Shown here piece after piece: positions 45,881 through 56,652 of a DNA stretch of 64,000 bases. The notes under the pieces were generated by a model. That model ran no database searches. It saw only the letters and a list, made by a program, of their open reading frames with translations, and was not told the origin of the DNA. This stretch comes from Bradyrhizobium sp. 170. Its GTDB lineage: Bacteria > Pseudomonadota > Alphaproteobacteria > Rhizobiales > Xanthobacteraceae. The stretch lies in contig NZ_CP064703.1 in the NCBI RefSeq assembly GCF_023101085.1, positions 4,960,001-5,024,000 on the forward strand. The letters run 5' to 3'. Made by a program: the position numbers and the translations under genes. Position 1 is the first letter of the stretch, and each line of letters begins with the position of its first letter.

Positions 45881-45911
45881 AGACCGACGCGAGGCGCAAG
45901 CGTGGCACGGC

Positions 45912-46451
45912 TTACGTCGCGGCCGGCTTCTTCTTCGGCTTGGCGCCCTTGGCCGGCGCCACCGGCTCCGGTGCACGCTCGATCGACGTCAGGCGTCCCG
46001 CGGTGAAGGTGTAGATGCCGGCACGCTGGCCACGTGAATAGTTGACGACCGCCACGCGGTCGCCGCGGGCATTGTTGGAAAAATTGACGTTGTCGGGTGC
46101 ACCAATGCCACGCACAACGTCGCATTCGGTGTGCCCAAGCGCCACCCTTCCCGTCGTCGAGGGAGGCGGGCTGCCTGCAGCGCCGTCCGCCAGCGCGTTT
46201 GCACCGGCCCCCGGCGCCGCCATTCCCGGACAACCGCCGTCGGCGCTGACCAGTTCATCCGGCGTAACCGCCTTTTCCTGGCTGAGCGGAGGCGTTTCGA
46301 TCGACACGTTTCGAATGAACACGCGTCCGGTGCGCGAAAACCAGTCCGCATCCTTCGACATAAGGTCCGTCGCGCCGGAACAGCCTGCAAGCGCAGGCCC
46401 GAGCAGCAACAACGTCAGCAGTGGCTTTCGATCGATCGTTCCGCGTCGCAC
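45912..46451 (-). CDS. Lipoprotein with BamE/SmpA-like C-terminal region
   Basis: 179 residues from a GTG at 46449-46451, which gives a compact lipoprotein signal (basic start, LLTLLLLGPALAGC; Cys24 in an L-A-G-C lipobox). Later ATG-led readings upstream (46517, 46529) lengthen the signal unnaturally. The C-terminal GHTECDVVRGIGAPDNVNFS, then AVVNYSRGQRAGIYTFTAGRL resembles the SmpA/BamE fold. It ends in a Lys/Pro/Ala tail (PKKKPAAT). An envelope role is likely but the exact partner is unknown. Confidence 0.75.
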   Translation of the reverse strand: MRRGTIDRKPLLTLLLLGPALAGCSGATDLMSKDADWFSRTGRVFIRNVSIETPPLSQEKAVTPDELVSADGGCPGMAAPGAGANALADGAAGSPPPSTTGRVALGHTECDVVRGIGAPDNVNFSNNARGDRVAVVNYSRGQRAGIYTFTAGRLTSIERAPEPVAPAKGAKPKKKPAAT

Positions 46452-46574
46452 GCTAGACCCCGGCTCCCCACCCTTACTGTAACTATTTGTCCGACCATCA
46501 CTTTGCGGCACGACCATGGCTGCCCGCAAGGTCCGGCTAAGAATCCGCAGATTATCATTAATTCGTATGAATCG

Positions 46575-47027
46575 CTATTGCCGCCGCTGCCACCGGCCCC
46601 GCTCATCGGCCTGCCAATACGTCAGCTCGAATCCCCGCGCCTTGCAATCAGTCCAAATACCGCGCGCCGCGGTCAGCGCGTCGTCATCGTCGCCGTTGAA
46701 GACCAGCACCACCCGCTCGTAGCTGTCGCAATCGGCCGGCAAGGCCGCGTTGTCGATCAGGAACCTGACATTGGCCCGGTTCGGGTTGCCCTCCTCGATC
46801 GAGAGAATGATGGGCTGGTCCTGCGCATCGCCGGCGCGCCATGTGGCGTGCGGCAGGAACGAATCGTCGCTGTAGGTCCACAAATGCGCGTCGAGCGCCT
46901 CGGTACGCTCCGGCGAAGTCGATTGCACGACCACGCGCCAGCCGCGCTCGAGCGATTTTTCCAGGAGCGGCGGCAATACGCTTTCGAGCGACATGCCCTG
47001 CAAATGATAGAACAGGATTTCCGTCAT
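46575..47027 (-). CDS. holC: DNA polymerase III chi subunit
   Basis: 150 residues. Starts TEILFYHLQGMSLESVLPPLLEKSLERGWR, the usual alphaproteobacterial HolC beginning, and later GDAQDQPIILS and ERVVLVFNGDDDDAL. It links the clamp loader to single-strand binding protein. Follows pepA by 15 bases, the standard pairing. Confidence 0.92.
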   Translation of the reverse strand: MTEILFYHLQGMSLESVLPPLLEKSLERGWRVVVQSTSPERTEALDAHLWTYSDDSFLPHATWRAGDAQDQPIILSIEEGNPNRANVRFLIDNAALPADCDSYERVVLVFNGDDDDALTAARGIWTDCKARGFELTYWQADERGRWQRRQ

Positions 47028-47042
47028 CCGGCTGCGACCAGA

Positions 47043-48545
47043 TTACTTCGTGGCTTCGTAATATTCCGCGACCAACCGGTCCAAAAGGCGAACGCCGTAA
47101 CCGGATCCCCAGCTCTGGTTGATGTCGGTTTTCGGCGCGCCCATCGCGGTTCCGGCGACGTCGAGATGCGCCCACGGCGTGTCGTCGACGAAACGTTGCA
47201 GGAACTGCGCGGCGGTGATCGAACCGCCATGGCGTCCGCCGGTATTCTTCATGTCGGCAAACTGCGAATCGATCTGCTTGTCGTATTCGGGACCAAGCGG
47301 CATGCGCCAGACGCGCTCACCGGTTTCGGTTCCGATCTTGCTCAGCCGTTCCGCCAGTTCGTCGTTGTTGGAGAACATGCCGGCATATTCGGTTCCGAGT
47401 GCAACCATGATCGCGCCAGTGAGCGTCGCAAGATCGACCATGAATTTGGGCTTGAACTTCTTGGCCACATACCAGAGCACATCGGCGAGCACGAGCCGGC
47501 CCTCAGCATCGGTGTTGATGATCTCGATGGTCTGCCCCGACATCGAAGTGACGATATCGCCGGGGCGCTGGGCGTTGCCGTCAGGCATGTTCTCGACCAG
47601 ACCGATGGCGCCGACCGCGTTGACCTTTGCTTTACGGGCAGCCAGCGCATGCATCAGTCCGACCACGCAGGCCGCGCCGCCCATGTCGCCCTTCATGTCT
47701 TCCATGCTGGCGGCGCCCTTGATGGAAATACCGCCGGTATCGAAGCAAACGCCCTTGCCGACGAAGGCCACCGGCTGATCGCCCTTCTTGCCGCCGTTCC
47801 AGCGCATGATCACGGTGCGGCCGGGCTGCGTCGAGCCCTGCGCGACACCGAGTAATGCGCCCATGCCGAGCTTCTTCATCGCCTTGACGTCGAGCACCTC
47901 GACCTCGACATCGAGTTTCTTGAGCTGGCTCGCGCGGCGCGCGAACTCCACGGGGTACAGCACGTTCGGCGGCTCGTTGACGAGTTCGCGCGCGATCACC
48001 ACGCCGTCCACGACATGGGATGCCGGCGCGAATGCCTTGCGCGCGGCGGCGACATCCGCAACGGCGATCGAAACGTCGGCGCGAAGCGCGCCGTTCTCGC
48101 CGTCTTTCTTCTTGGTCTTGTAGCGGTCGAATTTATACGCGCGCAGCCGGAGGCCCGACGCGATGGCGGCGGCGGCATCGTCCTGCATCGCCGCCTCAGG
48201 CAATTCGGCGATCACGGTGACCGATTCGCTGGCGCCGTTGAGCTTGCCCGCCGTCACTCCGCCGAATTTGAGAAAATCCTTCTCCTTGATGTCGGACGCC
48301 TTGCCGACACCGACCACGATCAGGCGCTCCGCCTTGATTCCGTCCGGCGCCGGGATATCGAGCGTCGATCCGCTCTTGCCCTTGAACTGGTTGGCGGCCG
48401 CCGCCCGCTTGACCGTATCCGCCGCCTTCCCCAGCGCCTTCCGCGTCGCCTCGCCGAACTTCAATGCGTCATCGCAAAACACCACGAGAACGCCACGGGG
48501 TGCGGCGGAAAAAGCGACAAAGCCGACCTTGACGGCGTCGGACAT
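47043..48545 (-). CDS. pepA: Leucyl aminopeptidase (M17)
   Basis: 500 residues, normal length. The zinc-site motifs are present: [26 protein letters not shown], and the M17 signature [12 protein letters not shown]. Removes N-terminal residues from peptides in the cytosol; some members also bind DNA. Divergent from lptF, as in E. coli and many other proteobacteria. Confidence 0.97.
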   Translation of the reverse strand: MSDAVKVGFVAFSAAPRGVLVVFCDDALKFGEATRKALGKAADTVKRAAAANQFKGKSGSTLDIPAPDGIKAERLIVVGVGKASDIKEKDFLKFGGVTAGKLNGASESVTVIAELPEAAMQDDAAAAIASGLRLRAYKFDRYKTKKKDGENGALRADVSIAVADVAAARKAFAPASHVVDGVVIARELVNEPPNVLYPVEFARRASQLKKLDVEVEVLDVKAMKKLGMGALLGVAQGSTQPGRTVIMRWNGGKKGDQPVAFVGKGVCFDTGGISIKGAASMEDMKGDMGGAACVVGLMHALAARKAKVNAVGAIGLVENMPDGNAQRPGDIVTSMSGQTIEIINTDAEGRLVLADVLWYVAKKFKPKFMVDLATLTGAIMVALGTEYAGMFSNNDELAERLSKIGTETGERVWRMPLGPEYDKQIDSQFADMKNTGGRHGGSITAAQFLQRFVDDTPWAHLDVAGTAMGAPKTDINQSWGSGYGVRLLDRLVAEYYEATK

Positions 48546-48893
48546 GGGTAAATCCTCCAGAATTCAGGGCTGTCTTGCGGGCGCGGGATCGGCCCGTACG
48601 ATGGAATGTTTCTCTTCAGTAACGGCCCAAATCGCTCGGGACCTGATGCTTTGGCCACTATGGCCTGTCAGCCACAGCGCTGCCAAGCGCCGCAGTGGCC
48701 GGAAGGCCACATGAAGTGAATTATTAGTCATATCGGAAGCACGCCACGGCCCGGCCATTTTGTTGACGGATCAAAGGGATGGTGGTGAGAGTGTAGACGG
48801 CTGACGATTGGCGGCCCGACCAAGGGGAACCCTCAAACAAGGGTTGGTCGGAAGCCGCTCTTTGGGCGTGCAAAGTGGGACCGTGCGGTAACG
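48546..48893. other. Divergent intergenic region pepA / lptF
   Basis: About 350 bases. No gene supported; holds the two promoters. GGCCACTATGGCC (48651-48663) and GCCGGAAGGCC are small palindromic bits without clear role. Confidence 0.35.
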
Positions 48894-50063
48894 ATGGGGT
48901 CGATCGACAGGTACATTTTCCGCACGACGCTCGCGTCGTTTGCGCTGATTCTGGTCAGCCTCACGGGCGTGATCTGGATTACGCAGGCGTTGCGCGGCAT
49001 CGACCTGATGACGAGCCAGGGCCAGACCATCATCACCTTTCTCGGCATCACCAGCCTGGTGATTCCGGCGCTGGTTTTGATCATCGCGCCGATCGCGCTG
49101 ATGATCGCGATCTCCCACACGCTGAACAAGCTCGCCACCGATTCCGAAATCATCGTGATGAACGCCGCCGGCTTTTCCCCATACCGGCTGTTTCGCCCGT
49201 TTTTCTTCGCCACTTGTGTCGTGGCGATGCTGGTTACCTTCATCGGCGCCTATCTCGCTCCCGACGGCCTGCGCCGGATCAAGCAATGGGACGCCGAGAT
49301 CACGGCCGACGTGCTGACCAACATCCTGCAGCCCGGGCGTTTCGCCCAGCTCGACCAGAACCTGACGATTCGCATCCGGGAACGACAGCCGGGCGGCGTG
49401 CTCGCCGGTATCTTCGTCGACGACCGCCGCGATCCCAAGGAGCGCGTCACCATCATTGCCGACCATGGCACGGTGCTGAAGAACGAGAGCGGCTCTTATC
49501 TGGTGCTGGAGGACGGCAACCTCGAACGTTTCGAGGCGGGAAAGCGCGATCCGGCGCTGGTGGCTTTCGCCCGCTATGCCTTCGACATGTCTAAATTCTC
49601 CAATCGCGGCCGCGACGTCGCCCTGGGAATTCGCGAACGCTATCTCTGGGAGCTGGTTTCGCCCTCGGAGGACGATCCGGTCTTCAAGCAACTGTCCGGC
49701 CAGTTTCGCGCCGAACTGCATGACCGCTTCATGTCGCCGATTTATCCGTTCGCGTTCGCCGTCCTGACCTTTGCCTTCCTCGGCACTCCGCGCACCACGC
49801 GCCAGAGCCGCAATTTTTCGATCGGCGGATCGATCTTTGCGGTGTTTGGCCTGCGCATGGCGGGATTCGCCTGCTCGGTAATGACGGTGAAGACGCCGGG
49901 CATGGCTCTGGTTCAGTACTCGATGCTGTTCGCTTCGATCGGCATCGGGCTGTGGATGATCATCGGCGGCGTCGTGGTGGAGCCGCCGGCGGCGCTGATG
50001 GAGGCCATCAACCGGTCGAACGCGCGGCTTGCGCGGCTCTTTGGACGGCCGGCCACGGCATGA
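48894..50063 (+). CDS. lptF: LPS export permease LptF
   Basis: 389 residues, YjgP/YjgQ family inner-membrane half of the LptB2FG transporter that lifts lipopolysaccharide out of the inner membrane. Six TM segments: three near the N-terminus (from residue 10), then a periplasmic beta-jellyroll part (about 130-270), then three more. Starts MGSIDRYIFRTTLASF. Overlaps lptG by 4 bases. Confidence 0.95.
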   Translation: MGSIDRYIFRTTLASFALILVSLTGVIWITQALRGIDLMTSQGQTIITFLGITSLVIPALVLIIAPIALMIAISHTLNKLATDSEIIVMNAAGFSPYRLFRPFFFATCVVAMLVTFIGAYLAPDGLRRIKQWDAEITADVLTNILQPGRFAQLDQNLTIRIRERQPGGVLAGIFVDDRRDPKERVTIIADHGTVLKNESGSYLVLEDGNLERFEAGKRDPALVAFARYAFDMSKFSNRGRDVALGIRERYLWELVSPSEDDPVFKQLSGQFRAELHDRFMSPIYPFAFAVLTFAFLGTPRTTRQSRNFSIGGSIFAVFGLRMAGFACSVMTVKTPGMALVQYSMLFASIGIGLWMIIGGVVVEPPAALMEAINRSNARLARLFGRPATA

Positions 50064-51157
50064 GCATGATGACCAACACGCTCGGGCGATACTTTGCCGG
50101 CCGCTTCCTGGTCGCGGCGGTGGGCGTGTTTGCGAGCATTTTCGTGCTGCTCGTGCTGGTCGACTACATCGAAATGGTCCGCAAGACCTCCGGGCTGGCA
50201 TCGGCATCGGCGATCACGGTGGCGCAGACGTCGCTTTACCGGGTGCCGCAACTGCTCGAAAAGCTGATGCCGTTCTGCGTCCTGATCGGCGCGATGACCT
50301 GCTACCTCGCACTGTCGCGGCGGCTCGAACTGGTGGTCGCACGTGCGGCCGGCGTATCCGCCTGGCAGTTCATCTCGCCTGCGCTGGCAAGTTCGATCAT
50401 CCTCGGCATTGTGGCGACCGTTGCCTACAACCCGATGTCAGCGAACCTGCGCGAACTCTCCAAACGGATGGAGGCCGAACTGTTCGGCTCGGCGCCCGGC
50501 GGCGGCATCCAGGATGCATCCGGTTTCTGGCTCAACCAGATCAACAGCGACGGCCAGTCGATCATCAATGCGGCGCGCAGCGAGCAGCAGGGTGTCCGGC
50601 TGACGGGACTGACCGTGTTCCGGTTCGATACCGATCTGCAGTTCAAGGAGCGAATCGAAGCCCGCGAAGCCACCCTCGAGGAAGGCCGCTGGGCCTTCAA
50701 ATCGGTACGCAGGTACTCCCTGGATAAACCTCCGGTTGATCAGGACAACTATTACCTGACGACCACCCTCACCCCGGCCCAGGTTCGCAACAGTTTCTCC
50801 ACCCCCGAAACCGTGTCCTTTTGGCAACTGCCCGGCTATATCCGCTCTTCCGAAAGCTCGGGCTTCGCGACCGCAGGCTACCGTCTGCAGTACCATAAGC
50901 TCATCGCACAGCCATTTTTGCTGGCTGCAATGGTGATGCTGGCGGCTTCCGTCAGCCTTCGCTTCTTCCGGATGGGCGGCGTGCAAAAGATGGTTTTGAG
51001 TGGCGTGGGCGCAGGCTTTCTGCTCTACGTTTTATCGAAAGTTACTGAGGATTTGAGCAAGGCTGAGTTGATGCATCCGATCGCTGCGGCGTGGTTGCCC
51101 GTCTGTGTGGGTGGCCTCACCGGCTTTTTGGCCTTGTTGTACCAGGAGGACGGGTAG
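50060..51157 (+). CDS. lptG: LPS export permease LptG
   Basis: 365 residues from the ATG at 50060 (ATGA overlap with lptF). Same fold: TM1-3, a jellyroll with FWLNQINSDGQSIINAA and YYLTTTLTPAQVRNSFSTP, then TM4-6. Partner of LptF. Its TAG shares one base with the GTG of lptD. Confidence 0.95.
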   Translation: MSMMTNTLGRYFAGRFLVAAVGVFASIFVLLVLVDYIEMVRKTSGLASASAITVAQTSLYRVPQLLEKLMPFCVLIGAMTCYLALSRRLELVVARAAGVSAWQFISPALASSIILGIVATVAYNPMSANLRELSKRMEAELFGSAPGGGIQDASGFWLNQINSDGQSIINAARSEQQGVRLTGLTVFRFDTDLQFKERIEAREATLEEGRWAFKSVRRYSLDKPPVDQDNYYLTTTLTPAQVRNSFSTPETVSFWQLPGYIRSSESSGFATAGYRLQYHKLIAQPFLLAAMVMLAASVSLRFFRMGGVQKMVLSGVGAGFLLYVLSKVTEDLSKAELMHPIAAAWLPVCVGGLTGFLALLYQEDG

Positions 51158-53652
51158 TGGCCGTTGTCGCCGCCCGCCAATTGAGGTCGCCTGCGTTCAG
51201 GCGGCGCACCGATGTGCGTCGCTGTCGAGCCCGCATGGCTGCCTTTGGCGTTTCTATGTTTGCGCTGCTCGCGGGATTCGTTTTCGCGGGCGCGATCGAG
51301 CTTGCCCTGACGGTGCCGGCCTCGGCGCAAAGCTTCACCTACAATCCGCGGCCGCCCAAGCCGCCGCCACGGCCTGCCAACAACGACGGCAGGATGCTCG
51401 TGCAAGCGGTCGAGGTGGACTACGACTACAACAACCAGCGCGTGTCGGCGGTCGGCAACGTGCAGATGTTCTACAACGGCACCAGCGTGGAGGCCGACAA
51501 GGTCATCTATGACCAGAAGACCAAGCGGCTGCATGCGGAAGGCAACATCCGCCTGACCGACGCGGAAGGCAAAGTCACCTACGCCAACATCATGGATCTG
51601 AGCGACGACTACCGTGACGGGTTCGTCGATTCGCTCCGCGTCGATACCGCTGATGCCACGCGGATGGCGGCGACGCGCGCCGACCGCTCCGCCGGCAATT
51701 ACACCGTGTTCGAAAACGGCGTGTATACCGCCTGCGCGCCCTGCAAGGACAATCCGAAGAAGCCGCCGCTGTGGCAGGTCAAGGGTGCGCGCATCATCCA
51801 CGACCAGACCGACAAGATGCTGTACTTCGAAAACGCGCAGCTCGAGTTCTTCGGCGTGCCGATGGCGTATCTGCCGTATTTTTCGACGCCCGATCCGACC
51901 GTCAAGCGCAAGACCGGCTTCCTGATGCCGTCCTACACGACGGTCACCGGTTACGGGTACGGCGTGGAAACCCCGTTCTACTGGGCGATCGCGCCGGACT
52001 ATGACGCGACCTTCAACCCGCGCTTCACCACCCGGCAGGGCGTGCTGTTCCAGGGCGAATTCCGCCAGCGCCTGATCAACGGCTCCTACCAGATCCGCGC
52101 CTACGGCATCGATCAGCTCGACCAGGGCGCCTACGCCGGTCAGCCCGGCGACCGCCAGTTCCGCGGCGGCGTCGACACCAAGGGCCAGTTCGCGCTCAAC
52201 GACAAATGGGTTTGGGGCTGGGACGGCGTTCTGTTGTCGGACTACTACTTCTTCTCGGACTACCGGCTGGCCCAGTACAAGGACCCGCTGGGCTCATTCC
52301 TGAGCCTGCCGACGGAAGCGATCTCGCAGCTTTATCTGACCGGCGTCGGCAGCCGCAGCTACTTCGACGCGCGCACGATCTACTACCTCTCCTTCTCCGG
52401 CAGCCAGGACAAGGTGCCGGTGATTCATCCGGTCATCGACTACAACAACGTCATCAACCACCCGGTCCTCGGCGGTGAGGTCAGCTACAAGACGAACTTC
52501 ACCAGCCTGTCGCGTACGACCGCGGCGTTCGACCCGATCACGACGCTGGCAAACACCAATGGACTGTGCCTGAACGCGACGGCCGATCCGCTGGCGCGGA
52601 TTCCCTCGCAGTGCCTGCTGCGCGGCATCCCCGGCACCTATACGCGGCTGACGGCTGAAGCGCAGTGGCGGAAGTCGTTCACCGATCCCATGGGCCAGAT
52701 CTGGACGCCGTTTGCGATTATGCGCGCCGACGCCATCGACGCCTCGATCTCGAACCAGCCCGGCGTTTCGAACTTCCTGCCCGTGGGCGACACCCAGGCG
52801 GTTCGCCTGATGCCGGCGGTCGGCCTCGAATATCGCTACCCCTTCATCAACGTTCAGCCCTGGGGCACCACCACGATCGAGCCGATCGCGCAGATCATCG
52901 CTCGTCCCAACGAGACCTACGCCGGCAAGCTGCCCAACGAAGACGCCCAGAGCATGGTGTTCGACGCCAGCAACCTGTTTGCGGTCGACAAGTTCTCGGG
53001 CTACGACCGCATCGAAGGCGGCGGACGCGCCAATGTCGGCGTCCAGGCGACCACGCAGTTCGATCGTGGCGGCAGCGTCAACGTGCTGTTCGGACAATCC
53101 TACCAGCTGTTCGGGCTGAATTCGTACGCCGTGCACGACGTGACCAATACCGGGCTCGATTCCGGCCTGCAGACCCCCCGGTCCGACTACGTCGCCCGCA
53201 TCAATTATTCGCCGAACCGGACCTATACGTTCAGCGTGCGCTCGCGCATGGACGAAGCGACGCAGAACATCAACCGCTTCGAGGCCGAAGGACGCGCCGC
53301 GTTCGACCGCTGGTCGGTGAGCATGATTTACGGCAATTACGCCGCGCAGCCGGAACTCGGCTATCTGACCCGGCGCGAAGGCCTGCTCGGCAGCGCGTCG
53401 GTCAAGGTGGCGTCGAACTGGGTCGTGTCGGGCTCGGCGCGGTGGGATCTTGAAGCCAACAAGCTGAACCAGTACATCGTTGGCGCCGGCTATGTGGATG
53501 ACTGCTTCGTGCTGGCGGCCAATTACGTCACGTCCTACAGCTACTCCGCCGGGACGACGCCGCCGGTGCTCAGCCACGCGTTCATGCTGCAGATCGGCCT
53601 GCGGACCATCGCGAACTCGTCCTCATCCGCCGGCAGCACCGGCATTCAGTAG
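51157..53652 (+). CDS. lptD: LPS assembly outer-membrane protein LptD
   Basis: 831 residues from a GTG at 51157, with GGAGG 8 bases upstream inside lptG. After a long signal region (ending near PASAQ) comes the OstA/LptA-like jellyroll (VQAVEVDYDYNNQRVSAVGNVQMF onward), then the barrel domain (about 290-830). It places LPS in the outer leaflet with LptE. A Cys pair lies in TACAPCKDNPK; another Cys lies late in the barrel (DDCFVLAANYV). The one-base overlap with lptG indicates coupled translation. Confidence 0.95.
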   Translation: MAVVAARQLRSPAFRRRTDVRRCRARMAAFGVSMFALLAGFVFAGAIELALTVPASAQSFTYNPRPPKPPPRPANNDGRMLVQAVEVDYDYNNQRVSAVGNVQMFYNGTSVEADKVIYDQKTKRLHAEGNIRLTDAEGKVTYANIMDLSDDYRDGFVDSLRVDTADATRMAATRADRSAGNYTVFENGVYTACAPCKDNPKKPPLWQVKGARIIHDQTDKMLYFENAQLEFFGVPMAYLPYFSTPDPTVKRKTGFLMPSYTTVTGYGYGVETPFYWAIAPDYDATFNPRFTTRQGVLFQGEFRQRLINGSYQIRAYGIDQLDQGAYAGQPGDRQFRGGVDTKGQFALNDKWVWGWDGVLLSDYYFFSDYRLAQYKDPLGSFLSLPTEAISQLYLTGVGSRSYFDARTIYYLSFSGSQDKVPVIHPVIDYNNVINHPVLGGEVSYKTNFTSLSRTTAAFDPITTLANTNGLCLNATADPLARIPSQCLLRGIPGTYTRLTAEAQWRKSFTDPMGQIWTPFAIMRADAIDASISNQPGVSNFLPVGDTQAVRLMPAVGLEYRYPFINVQPWGTTTIEPIAQIIARPNETYAGKLPNEDAQSMVFDASNLFAVDKFSGYDRIEGGGRANVGVQATTQFDRGGSVNVLFGQSYQLFGLNSYAVHDVTNTGLDSGLQTPRSDYVARINYSPNRTYTFSVRSRMDEATQNINRFEAEGRAAFDRWSVSMIYGNYAAQPELGYLTRREGLLGSASVKVASNWVVSGSARWDLEANKLNQYIVGAGYVDDCFVLAANYVTSYSYSAGTTPPVLSHAFMLQIGLRTIANSSSSAGSTGIQ

Positions 53653-53718
53653 CGTGAGGCCTGACCTTGCCGGAAAGTACCCAGCGCAACGCGGTACGAA
53701 TTGGTTGATACGGCTGAC

Positions 53719-54666
53719 ATGACCATGACGACCATCAAGCTCCTTTCCCGCCGACGTTGGTCCCTTGCCGCCGGCTGCGCCATCGCGCTGGCCGTGCTGG
53801 CCGGCGGCGTTTCACCGCTGCCGGCGCAGTCCATTGCCTGCATGGTCAACGGCGAACCCATCACCAGTCTCGATATCGAGCAGCGTACCAAGCTCAACTT
53901 CCTGACCACGCGCAAGCAGATGCCCCGGCAGGAAGTGCTCGAAGAGCTGACCAACGACAAGGTGAAGATCAAGGAGGGCAAGCGATTCGGCGTCGATCCT
54001 TCCGCTGGCGATATGGATCAAGCCTTTGCGGGAATGAGCCAGCGGATGCGCATCACACCCGAACAGCTCACCAAATCCCTGGAGAGCCAGGGTGTCCGGC
54101 CGGAAGCGCTGAAGGCCCGCCTCAAGGCCGAGATGGTCTGGGGCAGTCTGGTGCGCGGCCGCTTCAAGGAGAGCCTGCAAGTCGGCGAGCGAGACGTTGC
54201 GGCCGCCGCCGAGCAAAGCGGCGAACCGACCCAGACCGAGGCGTTCGAATACAAGCTGCAGCCGATCGTCCTGATCGTGCCGCGCGGTTCGGCGCCGGCG
54301 GCGGTCGACCAGCGGCGCAAGGAAGCGGAATCCTTGCGCGAGCGCGTCCAGACCTGCGAGCAGGCCAACTCCTACTTCAAGTCGATGCAGAATGCCGCGA
54401 TCCGCGAGACGGTCACCAAGACCTCGGCCGACATTCCCGGCCCGCTTCGCGAGCTCCTGGACAAGACGCCGGTCGGCCGTTTGACCCCGCCCGAGATCAC
54501 CAAACAGGGCGTCGAGATGGTGGCATTGTGCGACCGGAAACCCACCAAGATCGACACGCCGAAGAAGCGGGAAATCCGTGAAAAGATGTACGCCCAGAAA
54601 TACGAGGCGAAGTCGAAGGCCTATCTGAACGACCTGCGCAAAGCCGCGATGATCGAATGTCGTTGA
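53719..54666 (+). CDS. surA: SurA-like periplasmic chaperone / peptidyl-prolyl isomerase
   Basis: 315 residues. ATG at 53719 preferred (53725 also possible), giving signal peptide [20 protein letters not shown] and mature start [20 protein letters not shown], the SurA N-terminal hallmark. The helical chaperone part follows ([19 protein letters not shown]), then a reduced parvulin-like region with two Cys. Shorter than E. coli SurA (428), so probably one isomerase-like domain at most. Helps barrel proteins such as LptD fold, which fits its place in the operon. Confidence 0.88.
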   Translation: MTMTTIKLLSRRRWSLAAGCAIALAVLAGGVSPLPAQSIACMVNGEPITSLDIEQRTKLNFLTTRKQMPRQEVLEELTNDKVKIKEGKRFGVDPSAGDMDQAFAGMSQRMRITPEQLTKSLESQGVRPEALKARLKAEMVWGSLVRGRFKESLQVGERDVAAAAEQSGEPTQTEAFEYKLQPIVLIVPRGSAPAAVDQRRKEAESLRERVQTCEQANSYFKSMQNAAIRETVTKTSADIPGPLRELLDKTPVGRLTPPEITKQGVEMVALCDRKPTKIDTPKKREIREKMYAQKYEAKSKAYLNDLRKAAMIECR

Positions 54667-54764
54667 TGGCCAGGCTCTGATGGCCAAGACTCTGAATACC
54701 AAGTCTCTAAATACCGAGGCTCTGAAGAACGAGTCTCTAAATTCCGAGGCTCTGAGGACCAAGG
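54660..54764 (+). repeat. 15-bp tandem repeat spanning the surA stop and pdxA start
   Basis: Six 15-base units run from 54675 to 54764 (CTCTGATGGCCAAGA, CTCTGAATACCAAGT, CTCTAAATACCGAGG, CTCTGAAGAACGAGT, CTCTAAATTCCGAGG, CTCTGAGGACCAAGG), with a seventh degenerate unit from 54660 that includes the surA TGA. Unit 1 contains the pdxA ATG. The repeats add a five-residue periodic leader to PdxA. Confidence 0.9.
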
Positions 54765-55759
54765 CTCTCGCGCTGACATCCGGCGAGCCCGCGGGCATCG
54801 GCCCCGACATCGCCCTCGCCGCCTGGCTGCGCCGCGGTGAGCTGGATCTTCCGCCGTTCTATCTGCTCGGCGATCGCGCGTTCTTCGCCGACCGGGCGAA
54901 AATCCTGGGATTGCAGGTCGACCTCGCCGATGCCGTGCCTGAGGAAGCGAGCGCGGCATTTGCGAAAGCCTTGCCCATCGTGGCGACGGGCGAAATCGCC
55001 ACTGCACGGCCCGGACAGCCCGATCAGACCAGCGCGAACGCTGCGCTGGCCTCCATTCGCCACGCCGTCGACCATGTCAGGACGGGGCGAGCCGGCGCCG
55101 TCGTCACCAACCCAATCGCCAAGAGCGTGCTGTACCGCGCCGGATTCCGCCATCCCGGCCACACCGAGTTTCTCGCCGAGCTTGCCGCTGATGGCGACCG
55201 CGCGCCGCAGCCGGTGATGATGCTGTGGTCGCCGGCGCTCGCCGTCGTTCCCGTCACCATCCATCTTTCACTGCGCGAGGCGCTGGCCCAGCTCTCGAGC
55301 GAATTGATCGTCACAACGGCGCGGATTGCGGTCGCGGACCTGAAAGCGCATTTCGCCCTGGCCCAACCGCGGCTTGCGATATCGGGCCTCAATCCGCATG
55401 CCGGCGAAGACGGCTCGCTTGGCAGCGAAGACATCGACATTGTCGCGCCGGCCGTCGACATACTGCGCAAGGACGGCATCGACGCCAGGGGCCCCTTGCC
55501 GGCGGATACCATGTTTCACGCAGCGGCCCGCAAGACCTACGACTGCGCTATCTGCATGTATCACGACCAGGCGCTGATCCCGATCAAGACGATTGCGTTC
55601 GAGGACGCCGTCAACGTCACGCTGGGATTGCCGTTCATCCGCACCTCGCCGGATCACGGCACGGCCTTCGACATTGCCGGCACCGGCAAGGCCAACCCGT
55701 CCAGTCTCGCCGCGGCGTTGCGGCTCGCCGCGCGCATGGCGACGACCAAACCTTCATGA
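54680..55759 (+). CDS. pdxA: 4-hydroxythreonine-4-phosphate dehydrogenase with repeat-coded N-terminal leader
   Basis: 359 residues; NAD-dependent step in pyridoxal phosphate synthesis. The normal enzyme begins at [21 protein letters not shown] (residue 30 on). Before it are about 29 residues of five-residue periodicity (xSLNxEAL type) coded by the 15-bp repeat. No alternative start lies between the repeat and the enzyme core, so the leader should be translated. Active-site marks: [20 protein letters not shown] and [11 protein letters not shown]. Ends in an ATGA overlap with rsmA. Confidence 0.95.
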   Translation: MAKTLNTKSLNTEALKNESLNSEALRTKALALTSGEPAGIGPDIALAAWLRRGELDLPPFYLLGDRAFFADRAKILGLQVDLADAVPEEASAAFAKALPIVATGEIATARPGQPDQTSANAALASIRHAVDHVRTGRAGAVVTNPIAKSVLYRAGFRHPGHTEFLAELAADGDRAPQPVMMLWSPALAVVPVTIHLSLREALAQLSSELIVTTARIAVADLKAHFALAQPRLAISGLNPHAGEDGSLGSEDIDIVAPAVDILRKDGIDARGPLPADTMFHAAARKTYDCAICMYHDQALIPIKTIAFEDAVNVTLGLPFIRTSPDHGTAFDIAGTGKANPSSLAAALRLAARMATTKPS

Positions 55760-56622
55760 GCGCGATCGACGATCTGCCGCCCCTGCGCGACGTCATTCGC
55801 GAACATTCCCTGTCGGCACGGAAATCCCTCGGCCAGAATTTCCTGCTCGACCTCAACCTCACCGCGCGGATCGCGCGTGCCGCAGGCCCGCTCGAAGGCG
55901 CCACGATCATCGAGGTCGGCCCCGGCCCCGGCGGCCTGACGCGCGCGCTGCTGGCGCTGGGCGCCAAGCGCGTCATCGCGGTAGAACGCGACGAGCGCGC
56001 GCTGGCCCCGCTCGATTATATCGCCAAGCGCTATCCCGGCCGGCTGGAGATCGTGCATGCCGACGCGCAGCGCTTCGATCCTCGTCCGATGCTGGGCGGC
56101 GAGCCGGCAAAGATGGTCGCCAACCTGCCCTACAATATCGCGACCGCGCTTTTGGTGGACTGGCTCTCGATCGAGCCGTGGCCGCCCTGGTACGACATGA
56201 TGGTGCTGATGTTTCAGCGCGAGGTCGCCGAGCGCATCGTCGCAAGAGAGAATGACGAGGCCTATGGCCGGCTCGCGGTGCTCGCCAACTGGCGCGCCGA
56301 GACCAAAATCCTGTTCGACATTTCGCCGGCCGCTTTCGTGCCGCAGCCAAAAGTAACTTCCTCGGTGGTGCGGCTGGTGCCGCGCAGCGCCCCCGAGCCC
56401 TGCGACCGCCGCGTCCTGGAACAGGTGGCCGCCGCGGCCTTCGGCCAGCGCCGGAAAATGCTGCGCCAAAGCCTCAAATCGCTGTCGGTTGACCCAGCCA
56501 GGCTGGCCGCGGCCGCCGGCGTCGACGCCACCCGGAGAGCTGAGACGATCCCGGTCTCAGGCTTTGTTGCCATGGCCCGCGAATTGACCGATATACGAAA
56601 CACAAAAACTCAAACGTCCTGA
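55756..56622 (+). CDS. rsmA: 16S rRNA dimethyladenosine transferase
   Basis: 288 residues; dimethylates two adenines in the 3' hairpin of 16S rRNA. Motif [17 protein letters not shown], the [10 protein letters not shown] start, and the catalytic [11 protein letters not shown] (motif IV) are all present, along with the C-terminal [15 protein letters not shown]. Last gene of the lptF-rsmA run; start overlaps the pdxA stop. Confidence 0.97.
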   Translation: MSAIDDLPPLRDVIREHSLSARKSLGQNFLLDLNLTARIARAAGPLEGATIIEVGPGPGGLTRALLALGAKRVIAVERDERALAPLDYIAKRYPGRLEIVHADAQRFDPRPMLGGEPAKMVANLPYNIATALLVDWLSIEPWPPWYDMMVLMFQREVAERIVARENDEAYGRLAVLANWRAETKILFDISPAAFVPQPKVTSSVVRLVPRSAPEPCDRRVLEQVAAAAFGQRRKMLRQSLKSLSVDPARLAAAAGVDATRRAETIPVSGFVAMARELTDIRNTKTQTS

Positions 56623-56652
56623 AGAAACGTGGGGCTCAAGGGAGATATTGCC

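Noticed and set aside
46131..47855. 574-residue plus-strand frame
   Set aside because: Runs antisense through a lipoprotein, holC and pepA; all three have good motifs.
48771..50207. 478-residue minus-strand frame
   Set aside because: Antisense to lptF; Arg/His/Gln-rich shadow without motifs.
52294..53577. 427-residue minus-strand frame
   Set aside because: Antisense to the lptD barrel.
53812..54810. 332-residue minus-strand frame ending in a periodic N-terminus
   Set aside because: The periodicity is the pdxA 15-bp repeat read backwards; the rest is antisense to surA.
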